Notes: generated from the letters alone by a model not told the origin. A stretch of 64,000 nt of DNA from Spirochaetota bacterium (GCA_034190085.1 JAXHTS010000052.1:62001-126000); one strand, 5' to 3'. Shown: positions 44,880 to 54,190, numbered from the stretch's first letter. A program made the numbers and translations.

Positions 44880-46012
44880 TTATAATCCTAGCTCTCTGGA
44901 AACTTTCTTTAGATTGAAGTCAGCATCACCAAAGGCGACCTCCCCAGCTTTGGCTCGCCTGAAGTAGAGATGCATGTCCTGTTCATCACAAAAACCCATG
45001 GCTCCATAAATCTGATGTCCCAATATGGTCACTCGATGTGAGGCGCTGCTTGTCCAGGCTTTTGCCATAGCCGCATTCATTGTTGCGGGAAGTCCTTCAG
45101 CAATCATCCATGCCGCCTTATATGTAATAAAACGTGAAGCATCTACATCAGTCACCATATTGGCACAGTGATGCCATATGGCCTGGAAAGCGCCAATGGG
45201 TCGTCCAAACTGCTCGCGTTGTTTTGCATATGTGACGGTCATGTCCAATGCAGCCTGAATAACCCCGAGCATATCAGCACATTTTGCTACTGCCGCCTTT
45301 TCTAAAAGCTTATCCACGACACTCCATCCTCTTCCAACTTCGCCAAGGTGTTGTCCTTTGACACTCTCACATTATCAAAAAACACCTCGCATTGCTTTTC
45401 ATAGGACATGGTCTTGAGCAAGGTTAGTTTAATTCCTGGGCTCTTGCGGTCTACAAGAAATATTGTGAGGCCCTCTTCAGGAGGGTTGCCTTCACTGGTT
45501 CGCGCGACACATATGATATAATCCGCTATATGCGCATTTTCAACAAAGAGCTTCGTCCCATTAATAATGAAATCTTCATTATCAGGTATGGCGCAGGTAT
45601 GGATTCCATCAGCCTGAAACCATGAGTCTGGTTCAGCTAAGGCAAAGGCAAGTATTAGATTTCCGCTAGCTATTTTAGGTAGGATTTCGCGCCTCTGTCC
45701 CTCATTGCCACCAGACAATATGGCTTCTCCCCCAAGCACAACAGTGGAAAAGTAGGGACCTGGCAAACATGATTCACCCATAGCCTCTAGAAGAATTGTA
45801 AGATCAACAAAATTCCCACCAACCCCTCCATATTCTTCTGGAATCACTAAACCCATCCATCCCAAATCTGCCATCTTTTGCCATAGCTCTGTTTGGTAGC
45901 CCCACTCATCATCCCTCATATCCCTAACTATTGACATGGGGCATTCATTTTCCAAAAAGTTTTTAGCAGTATTCTTAAGCATTTCCTGTTCTTCTGTGAG
46001 ACTCATATTCAT
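44880..46012 (-). pseudogene. Acyl-CoA dehydrogenase, second subunit type, frameshifted
   Basis: Two pieces of one ACAD. The upstream piece (start 46012, residues 1-236) holds the N-terminal helical and beta domains (MSLTEEQEMLKNTAKNFL, VIPEEYGGVGGNFVDL) and ends with LAKLEEDGVSWISF-stop. The downstream piece (frame from 45317) continues VDKLLEKAAVAKCADMLG to FGDADFNLKKVSRELGL, the FadE28-like C-terminus. The two frames overlap at 45302-45317. Compared with family members about two residues after the Trp are also missing, which would fit a 7- to 8-base deletion between short GTGG repeats rather than a single-base slip. Function (the alpha-beta partner of the downstream-coded dehydrogenase at 46055) is inferred. 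Confidence 0.75.
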
Positions 46013-46054
46013 ATCATTTTTTCTCCTTTTATTCTAACTAATGTTTGAATAAAT

Positions 46055-47242
46055 TCATTTTCGAGGCAAATTCAATCCCCTCAATGCAATGATGTTTCGT
46101 TGAATCTCTGAGGTGCCGGCTCCAATAGCATTAGCTAATGTCCAAAGATACAATTGTTGAATTTTGCCCTCTAAAGGAGTCCATTTTGAGGGCAATTCTA
46201 ATGGGCCATATAATCCGAGTATCTCCATCCCAATCTTCGCTATGCGTTGGGACATCTCGCTGCCAAAAAGCTTGGAAACAGATGCTTCATGATTAGCGAC
46301 TATGTTTTCATTTGCCATACAACTTAGCCTATAGGCCAGGAGACGACTCACCTCAATCTCCACAGCACACTGTGCCAGTTTGTGTTGGATTAGGGGATCC
46401 TTTGATAAAGGTTCGCCATTTCGTTTTGTCTCCTTAACATAGGTTAGCAGATCTTCTAAAATATGCTGAGAGTCGGCCGTGATATTTATCCCTCCGCCAA
46501 AGGATGTTCTTTCAAGATCTAGGGCAGTGGCAAGTATGTACCATCCATTGTTCTCTCCACCCACTAAACAGTCAGCGGGCACTTTTACATCATCAAAGAA
46601 TACTTCATTAAATGTATGAAAGCCCCGGATATCGATCAGCGGGCGTATTGTGATTCCTGGAGTATTAATATCTACAATGAACATGCTAATACCCTTATGT
46701 TTAGATACATTAGGATCAGTCCTAGCGGCGAGCCAGCAGTAATCTGATTTGTGAGCAAGGCTTGTCCAGACCTTCTGACCATTAACAATATAATGATCAC
46801 CGTCCCTTACAGCTCGGGTTTGAAGGCTTGCCAAATCAGAGCCTGCGTTTGGTTCACTGTAACCCAAGCAGATTTCGATTTCTCCCTTTGAGATGCCTGG
46901 TAGGTACCTATTTTTTTGCTCTTCAGACCCATAGAGTAAAATTGTGGGCCCTACCCAAGTGGTGGCAATACTCATTGCCGGCGCGTTATGATAGGCCATC
47001 TCCTCCATAAATACTAGTTGTTCCATAGGTGTGGCCGACATGCCACCATATTCCTTGGGCCATGACATTGTAAGCCAACCCTTAGCACCAAGTTTTTTCA
47101 TGAAGTTTTTATAGAACTCCCATCCTTCTGGAGCTTGAACTGACTCCTCAAGACCTCCCCATCCATCGGGTAGTTCCTGTTTAAGGAATTCCTGAATTTC
47201 TTTTCGGAAGTCCTCTTCATTTTTTGAAAATTGAAAGTTCAT
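46055..47242 (-). CDS. Acyl-CoA dehydrogenase
   Basis: 395 residues with the complete three-domain ACAD fold: helical N-terminus, beta domain (ICLGYSEPNAGSDLASLQTRA, NGQKVWTSLAHKSDYCWLAAR) and helical C-terminus ending IGAGTSEIQRNIIALRGLNLPR. In most ACADs the residue before the second Gly of YEGTxE is the catalytic Glu; here it is Ala (GAGTSE), so the base may come from elsewhere or from the partner subunit, as in alpha-beta dehydrogenases. It removes two hydrogens from a fatty or dicarboxylic acyl-CoA, passing electrons to ETF. It lies 42 bases upstream of the broken ACAD. Confidence 0.9.
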   Translation of the reverse strand: MNFQFSKNEEDFRKEIQEFLKQELPDGWGGLEESVQAPEGWEFYKNFMKKLGAKGWLTMSWPKEYGGMSATPMEQLVFMEEMAYHNAPAMSIATTWVGPTILLYGSEEQKNRYLPGISKGEIEICLGYSEPNAGSDLASLQTRAVRDGDHYIVNGQKVWTSLAHKSDYCWLAARTDPNVSKHKGISMFIVDINTPGITIRPLIDIRGFHTFNEVFFDDVKVPADCLVGGENNGWYILATALDLERTSFGGGINITADSQHILEDLLTYVKETKRNGEPLSKDPLIQHKLAQCAVEIEVSRLLAYRLSCMANENIVANHEASVSKLFGSEMSQRIAKIGMEILGLYGPLELPSKWTPLEGKIQQLYLWTLANAIGAGTSEIQRNIIALRGLNLPRK

Positions 47243-47300
47243 AATCTCATCCCCCTACCTTGAATTAGAAGGCACAAATTCACCTTCCAGCATATTGTTT

Positions 47301-48662
47301 TTATTTGCTCCCAAAGGTTAGTATTTCCGTCAAATTAGAAATATCATCAATTGACTCAAGGTTTGAAATCATATCAAGGCATGTCTCTACATCCCTTTGA
47401 GATAGGGTTGAGAGAGCGCAATCTCTGAATTTGGCACTTATATTTTCCCAACTGAGAGGATTATGCGCTTCTCCCTTAGGGTAATCAACCTTTTGAGAGA
47501 CAACCCTGCCATCCTTTAGTTTTATTACAACCTCCGAGGCAAAGGGTGTTGAAAGATCCACTGATTCCTCAGAGAGGTGAACATTTTTCACTTTTGGTAT
47601 TAGAGCCTGAGCTTCTTTCTGCATCACCTTTTCATCGGTAAAATGACTCAGTGTTACTTCGCCATCGAGAAGCGCTCTGGCTATGCAGTATTCGTTGCTG
47701 AACTTCCCTTCCAACCCTTTTTTGGGGCGTGAGTGAATAGTTGCGGTGGATAATCCAGGAAGGGTTATAAATTCAACTTCCTCGACATCGCTAGCCTTAA
47801 TGCCATGTTTTTCCCTTAAATGCAATGCAGCTTCGATACTAGTGTGAGTCCCTCCGCAGGATGGCCAGGGTTTTATGACAATGCCATCAATTATGTCATA
47901 ACGCTCTCCCAATCCTTCTCCGATTTTTTCAATCTCAATATCAGCTCCGCCAGCAAAAACCCTACAGAAGCCTTGTGGAGTCTCTAAGATGCTGTCATTG
48001 GCAGTAAAGCCCTTTTTTGCCAATGAAGCTGCAACTATACCATTCCTTGACGCATTCCCAGCGTGAAAGGGTTTAGTCATGGTTCCAAAATTTTCCTTTA
48101 CACCACTAGCGAGAGAGGCCGCAATCCCCAGGGACATCTTAGTCTCCTGAATATTAAGGTTTAACATTTTAGCAGCGGCTGCTGCTGTAGAGATGCTTCC
48201 GATTGTGGAAGTTGTGTGCCATCCTACAAGATAGTGTGTCGCACATGCCGGACCAACCTTTGCTCCAGTTTCAAAGCCAATTATGTAGGATAAGAGCACA
48301 TCTTTTCCGGAGAGATGATATTTCTCTCCTATGGCCAATGCTGTAGGCAAGATTGCAACGGTTGGGTGACCAATAATATAGATCGAATAGTCATCATAAT
48401 CAAGGGCATGAGCCATAGTACCATTGGCCCAGGCTGCTTGTGAAGCAAGGGCCTTGAAACCGCCACCAAAAACACCGGCTTCAGTTTTTCCCTCTTCTTC
48501 CCTCACATATTCTGTAATTATCCTACCACCTGCCTCTTTGCTGCCAGCCAGGGTGACCCCAATACAATCGAGTATTGCCTTTTTAGCATCCTTTATTGCA
48601 GCTTCAGGAATCTCTTCGTAACTAGTTCCCACGATGAAACGGCTAACCTTCTCCGTACTCAT
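47301..48662 (-). CDS. MmgE/PrpD family protein (2-methylcitrate dehydratase-like)
   Basis: A 453-residue protein with the MmgE/PrpD signature: AIKDAKKAILDCIGVTLAGS, ANGTMAHALDYDDYS, GHPTVAILPTALAIGEKY and GYHCG-like region KPFHAGNASRNGIVAASLAKKG. PrpD-type enzymes dehydrate 2-methylcitrate; many relatives in catabolic clusters have other unsaturated acid substrates. I start at ATG 48662, with GGGAGG 8 bases before it, rather than at the upstream ATG at 48767, whose 35 extra residues look non-conserved. It lies upstream of the ACAD pair on the same strand. Confidence 0.88.
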   Translation of the reverse strand: MSTEKVSRFIVGTSYEEIPEAAIKDAKKAILDCIGVTLAGSKEAGGRIITEYVREEEGKTEAGVFGGGFKALASQAAWANGTMAHALDYDDYSIYIIGHPTVAILPTALAIGEKYHLSGKDVLLSYIIGFETGAKVGPACATHYLVGWHTTSTIGSISTAAAAAKMLNLNIQETKMSLGIAASLASGVKENFGTMTKPFHAGNASRNGIVAASLAKKGFTANDSILETPQGFCRVFAGGADIEIEKIGEGLGERYDIIDGIVIKPWPSCGGTHTSIEAALHLREKHGIKASDVEEVEFITLPGLSTATIHSRPKKGLEGKFSNEYCIARALLDGEVTLSHFTDEKVMQKEAQALIPKVKNVHLSEESVDLSTPFASEVVIKLKDGRVVSQKVDYPKGEAHNPLSWENISAKFRDCALSTLSQRDVETCLDMISNLESIDDISNLTEILTFGSK

Positions 48663-48998
48663 ATAATTAACCTCCCAAATTATAATAGAAACGAGATATA
48701 TTTTACTTTTTGCTATTAAATTCGCTGTGATGTAATAAAATAAAAAAGAATATATTAGTGGAAGCATTTAATTAGATAGGTGTTATTAGCAGGATTAACT
48801 TCAACAAGCATTGGTGTATATGTCAAGGAAATAAACCTAAATTGATGATCTCAATATTCCCATAAAATGAGAGTGAAATTCAGAAGTGTGAATAATTTTC
48901 ATCACTATTATAAGTAAATGTGAGTGTGCGGAAGAATTCGTATTGATGGGTTGATGGAGTGTGGCAGTACTCATTGGAACATCTCTTTGAGAGATTAT
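48663..48998. other. Gap upstream of the PrpD-like gene
   Basis: 336 bases without a credible coding sequence. It separates the PrpD-like start from the stop of the B12-binding gene, both on the minus strand, and presumably holds the promoter of the catabolic cluster. I see no clear promoter or hairpin. Confidence 0.35.
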
Positions 48999-49412
48999 TC
49001 AACTTAAAGGCTTTACTGTGGAGAGATCCTCTATGATATTTTGGATATCCTTCACGATTGTCTCCAATGGTGTAAAGGGATGGAATACCCCTCTAATCCC
49101 CAAGTGCTTAATTAGAAGCTCATCTTTTTCTGGAATAATACCCCCAATTACAACCGGTATATTATCAATTCCTCCCTCTCTCATCTTTTCAAATAGGGAT
49201 GGAACTAACACTTTAGGAGATCCCTGCATGATGCGATATCCAATAATATCGACATCCTCCTGGATGGCTGTTGCTACTATCTCCCTTGGTATTTGGATAC
49301 CACCATGGATAACCTCCATGCCGGCTTCCCTTAGGGCATGTATCACTACCCAATATCCTCGCTGATGGTAGAAATCATCCCTGCTCATCAAAAATCTAAT
49401 TGGAATTCGCAT
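48999..49412 (-). CDS. Stand-alone B12-binding-domain protein (methylmalonyl-CoA mutase small-domain type)
   Basis: 137 residues forming only a Rossmann-like cobalamin-binding domain. The normal DxHxxG loop is present as DDFYHQRG, where the His is preceded by Asp at -3, not -2. The GGI(I/Q)-type strand loops follow (HGGIQIPREIVATA, VVIGGIIPEKD). The N-terminal RFLMSRDDFYHQRGYWVV fits the MCM C-terminal domain. No mutase large subunit is nearby, so the partner is elsewhere or it has another role. A nine-G run in the minus strand right before the ATG forms part of the ribosome-binding region. Confidence 0.7.
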   Translation of the reverse strand: MRIPIRFLMSRDDFYHQRGYWVVIHALREAGMEVIHGGIQIPREIVATAIQEDVDIIGYRIMQGSPKVLVPSLFEKMREGGIDNIPVVIGGIIPEKDELLIKHLGIRGVFHPFTPLETIVKDIQNIIEDLSTVKPLS

Positions 49413-49416
49413 ATCT

Positions 49417-49425
49417 CCCCCCCCC
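49417..49425 (-). repeat. G9 tract in the ribosome-binding region of the B12-binding gene
   Basis: On the minus strand GGGGGGGGGAGAT directly precedes the ATG at 49412. The G run with AG acts as the Shine-Dalgarno sequence; changing its length would shift spacing and strength. Confidence 0.8.
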
Positions 49426-49493
49426 TCAACTACATATAGTCTGGAATTGATTAAAATATCTTTTCCAAGATTGAGTACTTTTTGGAATGTCGC

Positions 49494-49718
49494 TTATTCC
49501 TTTAATAATTCCTCATACTCTTCCCAAATTTTTTCTATTTCGTCTGCCTCTTCAGCATCTAACCTTTCGATTACAAAACCAGCGTGAATAATAACCCTAT
49601 CATTCAGTTTTAAATCTGGAACAAGAGAGGTGTTAACCATCGTTTCCACACCTTTGGCTTCAGCTATTGCCATCTCTCCGTCAATCTTAATAATTCTCAT
49701 TGGAATTGCTAGGCACAT
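49494..49718 (-). CDS. hypC: Hydrogenase maturation chaperone HypC
   Basis: A small protein (74 residues from ATG 49718) beginning MCLAIPMRI; the conserved Cys2, exposed after Met removal, binds the Fe(CN)2CO precursor and HypD. An ATG at 49724 would add two residues, but AGGAAG is better placed for 49718 and the Cys must be near the N-terminus. The C-terminal helix DAEEADEIEKIWEEYEEL is typical. It is the last gene of the hypF-hypD-hypE-hypC row, 129 bases after hypE. Confidence 0.93.
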   Translation of the reverse strand: MCLAIPMRIIKIDGEMAIAEAKGVETMVNTSLVPDLKLNDRVIIHAGFVIERLDAEEADEIEKIWEEYEELLKE

Positions 49719-49847
49719 CTCCATGTCTTCCTGTTAAGATTAAAATCTGTTGAATTGTTTCTTTGATGAACGCAATCTGGAATACGACTAAAAATCAATA
49801 TTTATATGCTAGGGCAAATTGAATATCTATTGCTTAGCTAGGCTTTA

Positions 49848-50849
49848 TCAACATATTCTGGGTAATTGTTCTTCAATTAAAAGCGGTAAAATTCTTTTCC
49901 CTCCGATCGTTGTCTCAATGTAAGCCTTGCCGGCATGCTCTTCAGCTATAACGCCAATGATCTTAGCATCGCATCCTTCCTTAACATCTCTCATGATATC
50001 CACAATTTGACTGGCGTCGTCTTCTCTAACAATCAGGAGAACCTTCCCCTCATTGGCAACATACAATGGATCTATTCCTAATAATTCGCATACCCCAATT
50101 ACCTCGTCTCTAATTGGCAAATCATCTTCAAATAATTTAGCTCCGAGATTGCTATTCTTTACGATTTCATTTAACACTGATGCTACTCCGCCCCGTGTCG
50201 CGTCCCGCATGAATTTTATGCTTTTAGGATATGATTCAGTTATTCTATCAATTAAATGATTAAGGGGTGAACAATCTGAGCATAAACCCTTTGAAAAGGA
50301 GAGCTTATTCCTCTCAGCCATTACGGAAATTCCATGATCGCCAATGTGTCCGTTTATGATTATTTTATCTCCACTTTCTATAGGAATTCGCTGAACATTT
50401 TTCTGCATTATGCCGATACCGGAGGTATTTATAAAAATTTTATCAGCGCCGCCTTTCTCTACAACCTTTGTGTCGCCGGTTACTATTTTTATTCCAGCGT
50501 AATCAGCGGCCAGCTTCATTGACGCTAATATTCTCTTGAGCGTGTCAATATTAAAACCTTCTTCTATTACCAGACCGCAGGATAGAAATAATGGTTTTGC
50601 TCCCATTACTGCAATATCATTTACAGTTCCATTTACTGATAATTTACCGATATCGCCACCAGGGAAGAATATGGGTGTAACAGTAAAGGTATCGGTTGTG
50701 AAGGCAAGCCTTTCATTGCCAATGGACAAGATTGCTGAATCATCAAGCTGTACAGAATCGGGTCCTAGCGTCTTTTTGATTATAGTCTCAATCATCTCGT
50801 TCATGAGCATTCCACCGCTGCCGTGTCCTGTTAATATCTTTTCCGACAT
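49848..50849 (-). CDS. hypE: Hydrogenase maturation protein HypE
   Basis: 333 residues. HypE dehydrates the S-carbamoyl group received from HypF to a thiocyanate on its C-terminal Cys, supplying cyanide ligands for [NiFe] hydrogenase. Visible: GHGSGGMLMNEMI, DDSAIL, FTTDTFTVTPIFFPGGDIGKLSVNGTVNDIAVMGA and the essential C-terminal PRIC. ATG 50849 has AGGAGG 5 bases upstream (better than the TTG at 50852). It overlaps hypD. Confidence 0.95.
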   Translation of the reverse strand: MSEKILTGHGSGGMLMNEMIETIIKKTLGPDSVQLDDSAILSIGNERLAFTTDTFTVTPIFFPGGDIGKLSVNGTVNDIAVMGAKPLFLSCGLVIEEGFNIDTLKRILASMKLAADYAGIKIVTGDTKVVEKGGADKIFINTSGIGIMQKNVQRIPIESGDKIIINGHIGDHGISVMAERNKLSFSKGLCSDCSPLNHLIDRITESYPKSIKFMRDATRGGVASVLNEIVKNSNLGAKLFEDDLPIRDEVIGVCELLGIDPLYVANEGKVLLIVREDDASQIVDIMRDVKEGCDAKIIGVIAEEHAGKAYIETTIGGKRILPLLIEEQLPRIC

Positions 50850-51916
50850 CAATGCCTCCTATATTTATAAAAGGCAGCGCATGGCCCCTCTGTTGAGACC
50901 ATGCACGGACCAATAGGGTGTTCCGGGGTGCATGTCTTTGCGAAGAGTGAACATTCATCAGGAGTAATGAGACCCCTGAGAAGTTCTCCGCATTTGCAGC
51001 CGGTTGGCTCTTTTGTTGGTGGCAGAGAGACCGGAAACTTCTTGATGGCATTAAATTCTGAAAACTTTTCTCTTAAAGAGAGCCCGCTCTCTGGTATAAT
51101 GCCAATGCCTCGCCAGTGTGAATGGCACTTTTCAAAAACATGATACATTATCTCCTGCGCCTTTCGATTGCCCTCCTCCTTTACAACGCGTGTGTAAGCA
51201 TTTATAATTTCAAACCTTCCAGTCTTTATTAGATTCAAGAGAATCAGGCTCCCCCTCATCAGGTCATGATTTTCGAATCCTGATATCACACAGGGCTTTT
51301 TGTATTCATTGGATATAAATCTCCAGCCATCCACTCCAATGATTGCGCTAACATGTCCTGGTAAAATAAATCCGTCAATATTTACATCCTCTGAATCCAA
51401 TAGAGCCTTAACAGCAGGCGGTGTAAGTTTGTTGCCTGTAAGGAGAGAAAAATTTTTGGCATTCCTTTTGCGTGCTTCAAGAACTGTTACAGCCTCAGAG
51501 GGTGATGTAGTCTCAAATCCTACGCTGATAAATACTACCTCTCTGTCTGGATAACTCTCAGCTATTCTTACTGCGTCAAGGGGTGAATAGACAACTTCAA
51601 CATCCATACCATTGGACTTTTCCTTACCCAATGAACTGTAAGAGGAGGGGACTTTTATCATGTCCCCAAAGGTAGCTATTATGGCATTATGCCTTTTGCC
51701 AATTTCAATAGCTCTATCTAAATATTCATTCGAGGTTACGCATACAGGACAACCAGGCCCATCAACTAATCGAAGTTGGTCAGGTAAAATATCCCGTACG
51801 CCTGTCCGAAAAAATTCCGTGGTGTGAGTGCCGCACACCTCCATAATACGAACAGTCTCCGGTAGGTCGAGGTTTTGAAATTGTAAAGCAAGCTTTTTGA
51901 TTGCCTCTTTATTCAT
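50849..51916 (-). CDS. hypD: Hydrogenase maturation protein HypD
   Basis: 355-residue iron-sulfur scaffold protein. Motifs: MEVCGTHTTEFFRTG, VDGPGCPVCVTSNEYLDRAI, FVSVGFETTSPSEAVTV-like stretch EVVFISVGFETTSPSE and the C-terminal cluster ligands in GCKCGELLRGLITPDECSLF plus KTCTPEHPIGPCMVS. HypD builds Fe(CN)2CO with HypC and HypE. It overlaps hypF by 8 bases and hypE by 1 base, so the three genes are translationally coupled. Confidence 0.96.
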   Translation of the reverse strand: MNKEAIKKLALQFQNLDLPETVRIMEVCGTHTTEFFRTGVRDILPDQLRLVDGPGCPVCVTSNEYLDRAIEIGKRHNAIIATFGDMIKVPSSYSSLGKEKSNGMDVEVVYSPLDAVRIAESYPDREVVFISVGFETTSPSEAVTVLEARKRNAKNFSLLTGNKLTPPAVKALLDSEDVNIDGFILPGHVSAIIGVDGWRFISNEYKKPCVISGFENHDLMRGSLILLNLIKTGRFEIINAYTRVVKEEGNRKAQEIMYHVFEKCHSHWRGIGIIPESGLSLREKFSEFNAIKKFPVSLPPTKEPTGCKCGELLRGLITPDECSLFAKTCTPEHPIGPCMVSTEGPCAAFYKYRRH

Positions 51917-54182
51917 GTTTTAAAAGCTCCTTAGCAATCGCCAATTGCCCTAGAGCAATGCATCCATCGTTAAAGGGTACTCTCTTGGGATAGTAGATGT
52001 CAAATTCTTTTCTCCTAAGCTCTCTTAAAATTAGCTTAAGCAGAAGTCTGTTTTGAAATACACCTCCACTCAACGCAATCCTCTCTATCCCATGTTCTTC
52101 TCTAATAATATCAGCAACCTTTGCAGTGGCTAATGCAATTGAATGATGAAAGGCGTAGGCAATATCTTCTTTTTCCCTTCCTTCGTTCAAAAGAGTAATT
52201 ATATACTCTGTAAGGGATTCAGTCTGCAATATTAGAGTTTTATCCCTTCTGATTGGAATATCAAGCGGTGAAATGCTATTCCCTATCCCCTTTATCGCTG
52301 CCTCCTCTAGTAGCATTGCTGCTTCTGCTTCAGTGCTGATGCTTCTGGATAATCCTAGTATGCTCGATATTCCATCAAATATTCTACCAATACTGCACGT
52401 TAAAGGTGAGTTTATCCCCTTATCGATTATTTCTAAAATAATCTGGGTCAGAGGAATATCATTCATAATAGGAATATTTGAACCATAACACTTATAGAGC
52501 ATTGATATGCCGATTTTCCAAACATCCTTAATAGCGCTTTCCCCTCCTGGCAGTGGGAAATAAGAGAAGTGCGCTATTCTTTCAAAATTTGATTTGTCTG
52601 CTATTAGAAATTCGCTTCCCCAAAGGGTGCCATCAACACCAAAACCTGTGCCGTCAAAGGAGAGGCCAATTACTCTACCCTCTAATTCTCTATCTTCAAT
52701 TACAGAAGCGATATGAGCATGGTGATGCTGCGCCTTTATTCCTTTAAGCCCTATTCCCTCAAGCTCATCAGCGAAAAGGCGGGTAAAATAGCTTGGATGT
52801 AGATCCGATACAACAACCTCGGGTGAAAAATCATATGTTTTCATAAAATGTGATATTGTTTTCCTATATAACTCATTGCCTGAAGGGGTTGCCAGGTCTC
52901 CAAGAAACTGGCTTAGGATTATTACATCATCCTTTGTAAGAGCAAAGCAGTTCTTCAGATCCCCGCCTGTGGCGAGGATGTGGTAGTCAGTTTTGGTTGT
53001 ATGGATGGGAACAGGCACAAAACCTCTTGATCTACGGATGAAGCACTGATTATCATCCTCAACAAATAAAACGCTATCATCGCTGTGAGCTACGATCTCT
53101 CTGTTAAATATTACTATGTAATCGGCTATCTTGCTAAGATCTTTGAATGCATCATCATCTTTACTTATTATTGGCTCATCAGATACATTCCCGCTTGTCA
53201 TAACAAGAACCATATCCCTGTTATGGGAAAATAATAAATGATGGAAGGGCATATAGGGAAGCATCAATCCATGAAATGATACAAATGGCGCTATATGCCT
53301 GCTGACATAAGGCATCTTCTCCTTTAGTATTACAATAGGCCTCTCCTTTGAAAGAAGCAGGCTCTTTTCAATAGGGGAGATGTAGAGAAACTCCTCGGCT
53401 TTTTCTATCCCTCCAGTCATCATCGCAAAGGGCTTGAAGGGCCTTGATTTCCGATTCCTCAGTTCTAAAACAGCCTTATCATTCGTCGCATCAACAGCAA
53501 TCAGAAATCCTCCAACTCCCTTAATAGCAATGATCTTGCTGTCAGATATATGTTTTAAGGTTATAGAAACTACTGAATCCAAGGTATCAGCAATAAGGGA
53601 ACCGTCACTCTTATATAGTGAAACATGTGGTCCGCATGCCGGGCATGCATTTGGCTGAGTATGAAACCTTCTGTCCGATGGATCATCGTATTCCTTCTGA
53701 CAGATAGAACACATTGTAAACTTATCCATTGATGTGTTTCTTCTGTCGTAGGGAATGTCAGCAATAATACTAAATCGCGGCCCACAGTTTGTACAAGTGA
53801 TAAATGGATATTTGTACCTCCTATCCTTGATGAAAGAAAATTCCATAAGGCATTCACTGCACACTGTAGTATCTGGAGGCAGGAAAGTTAAGCGTTTATT
53901 CGATGTTTCACTTTTTGTAATTCGAAAATTTTCATATCCCTCTCTATCCCTTTCAACTATTGAAATACTCTGTATAGAGGATAGTGGCGGAGGGGCTTCC
54001 CTGATCTCATTGATAAAGGCGTTAATTTGATCATTTGAGCCTTCAGCATGTATTAGCACTCCTTCAGTATCATTTCTCACATATCCATTAATATTGTTCT
54101 CATAGGCTATTCGGTAAATGAACGGCCGAAATCCAACTCCCTGAACAATGCCTTGTATTCTAATTTCAAGATGTTTATTCAT
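51909..54182 (-). CDS. hypF: Carbamoyltransferase HypF
   Basis: 757 residues, the usual HypF length, with four parts: acylphosphatase (residues about 1-90, IQGIVQGVGFRPFIYRIA), two zinc fingers (CSECLMEF...CTNCGPRFS and CSICQKEY...CPACGPH, about 105-185), a YrdC-like domain (about 195-385) and a Kae1-like domain (about 390-757, including HHAHIASV and LSGGVFQNRLLL). It transfers carbamoyl phosphate to HypE for cyanide synthesis. The first gene of the operon; no Shine-Dalgarno sequence precedes the ATG, and a TATAAT lies just 9 bases upstream. Confidence 0.96.
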   Translation of the reverse strand: MNKHLEIRIQGIVQGVGFRPFIYRIAYENNINGYVRNDTEGVLIHAEGSNDQINAFINEIREAPPPLSSIQSISIVERDREGYENFRITKSETSNKRLTFLPPDTTVCSECLMEFSFIKDRRYKYPFITCTNCGPRFSIIADIPYDRRNTSMDKFTMCSICQKEYDDPSDRRFHTQPNACPACGPHVSLYKSDGSLIADTLDSVVSITLKHISDSKIIAIKGVGGFLIAVDATNDKAVLELRNRKSRPFKPFAMMTGGIEKAEEFLYISPIEKSLLLSKERPIVILKEKMPYVSRHIAPFVSFHGLMLPYMPFHHLLFSHNRDMVLVMTSGNVSDEPIISKDDDAFKDLSKIADYIVIFNREIVAHSDDSVLFVEDDNQCFIRRSRGFVPVPIHTTKTDYHILATGGDLKNCFALTKDDVIILSQFLGDLATPSGNELYRKTISHFMKTYDFSPEVVVSDLHPSYFTRLFADELEGIGLKGIKAQHHHAHIASVIEDRELEGRVIGLSFDGTGFGVDGTLWGSEFLIADKSNFERIAHFSYFPLPGGESAIKDVWKIGISMLYKCYGSNIPIMNDIPLTQIILEIIDKGINSPLTCSIGRIFDGISSILGLSRSISTEAEAAMLLEEAAIKGIGNSISPLDIPIRRDKTLILQTESLTEYIITLLNEGREKEDIAYAFHHSIALATAKVADIIREEHGIERIALSGGVFQNRLLLKLILRELRRKEFDIYYPKRVPFNDGCIALGQLAIAKELLKHE

Positions 54183-54190
54183 TATACATA

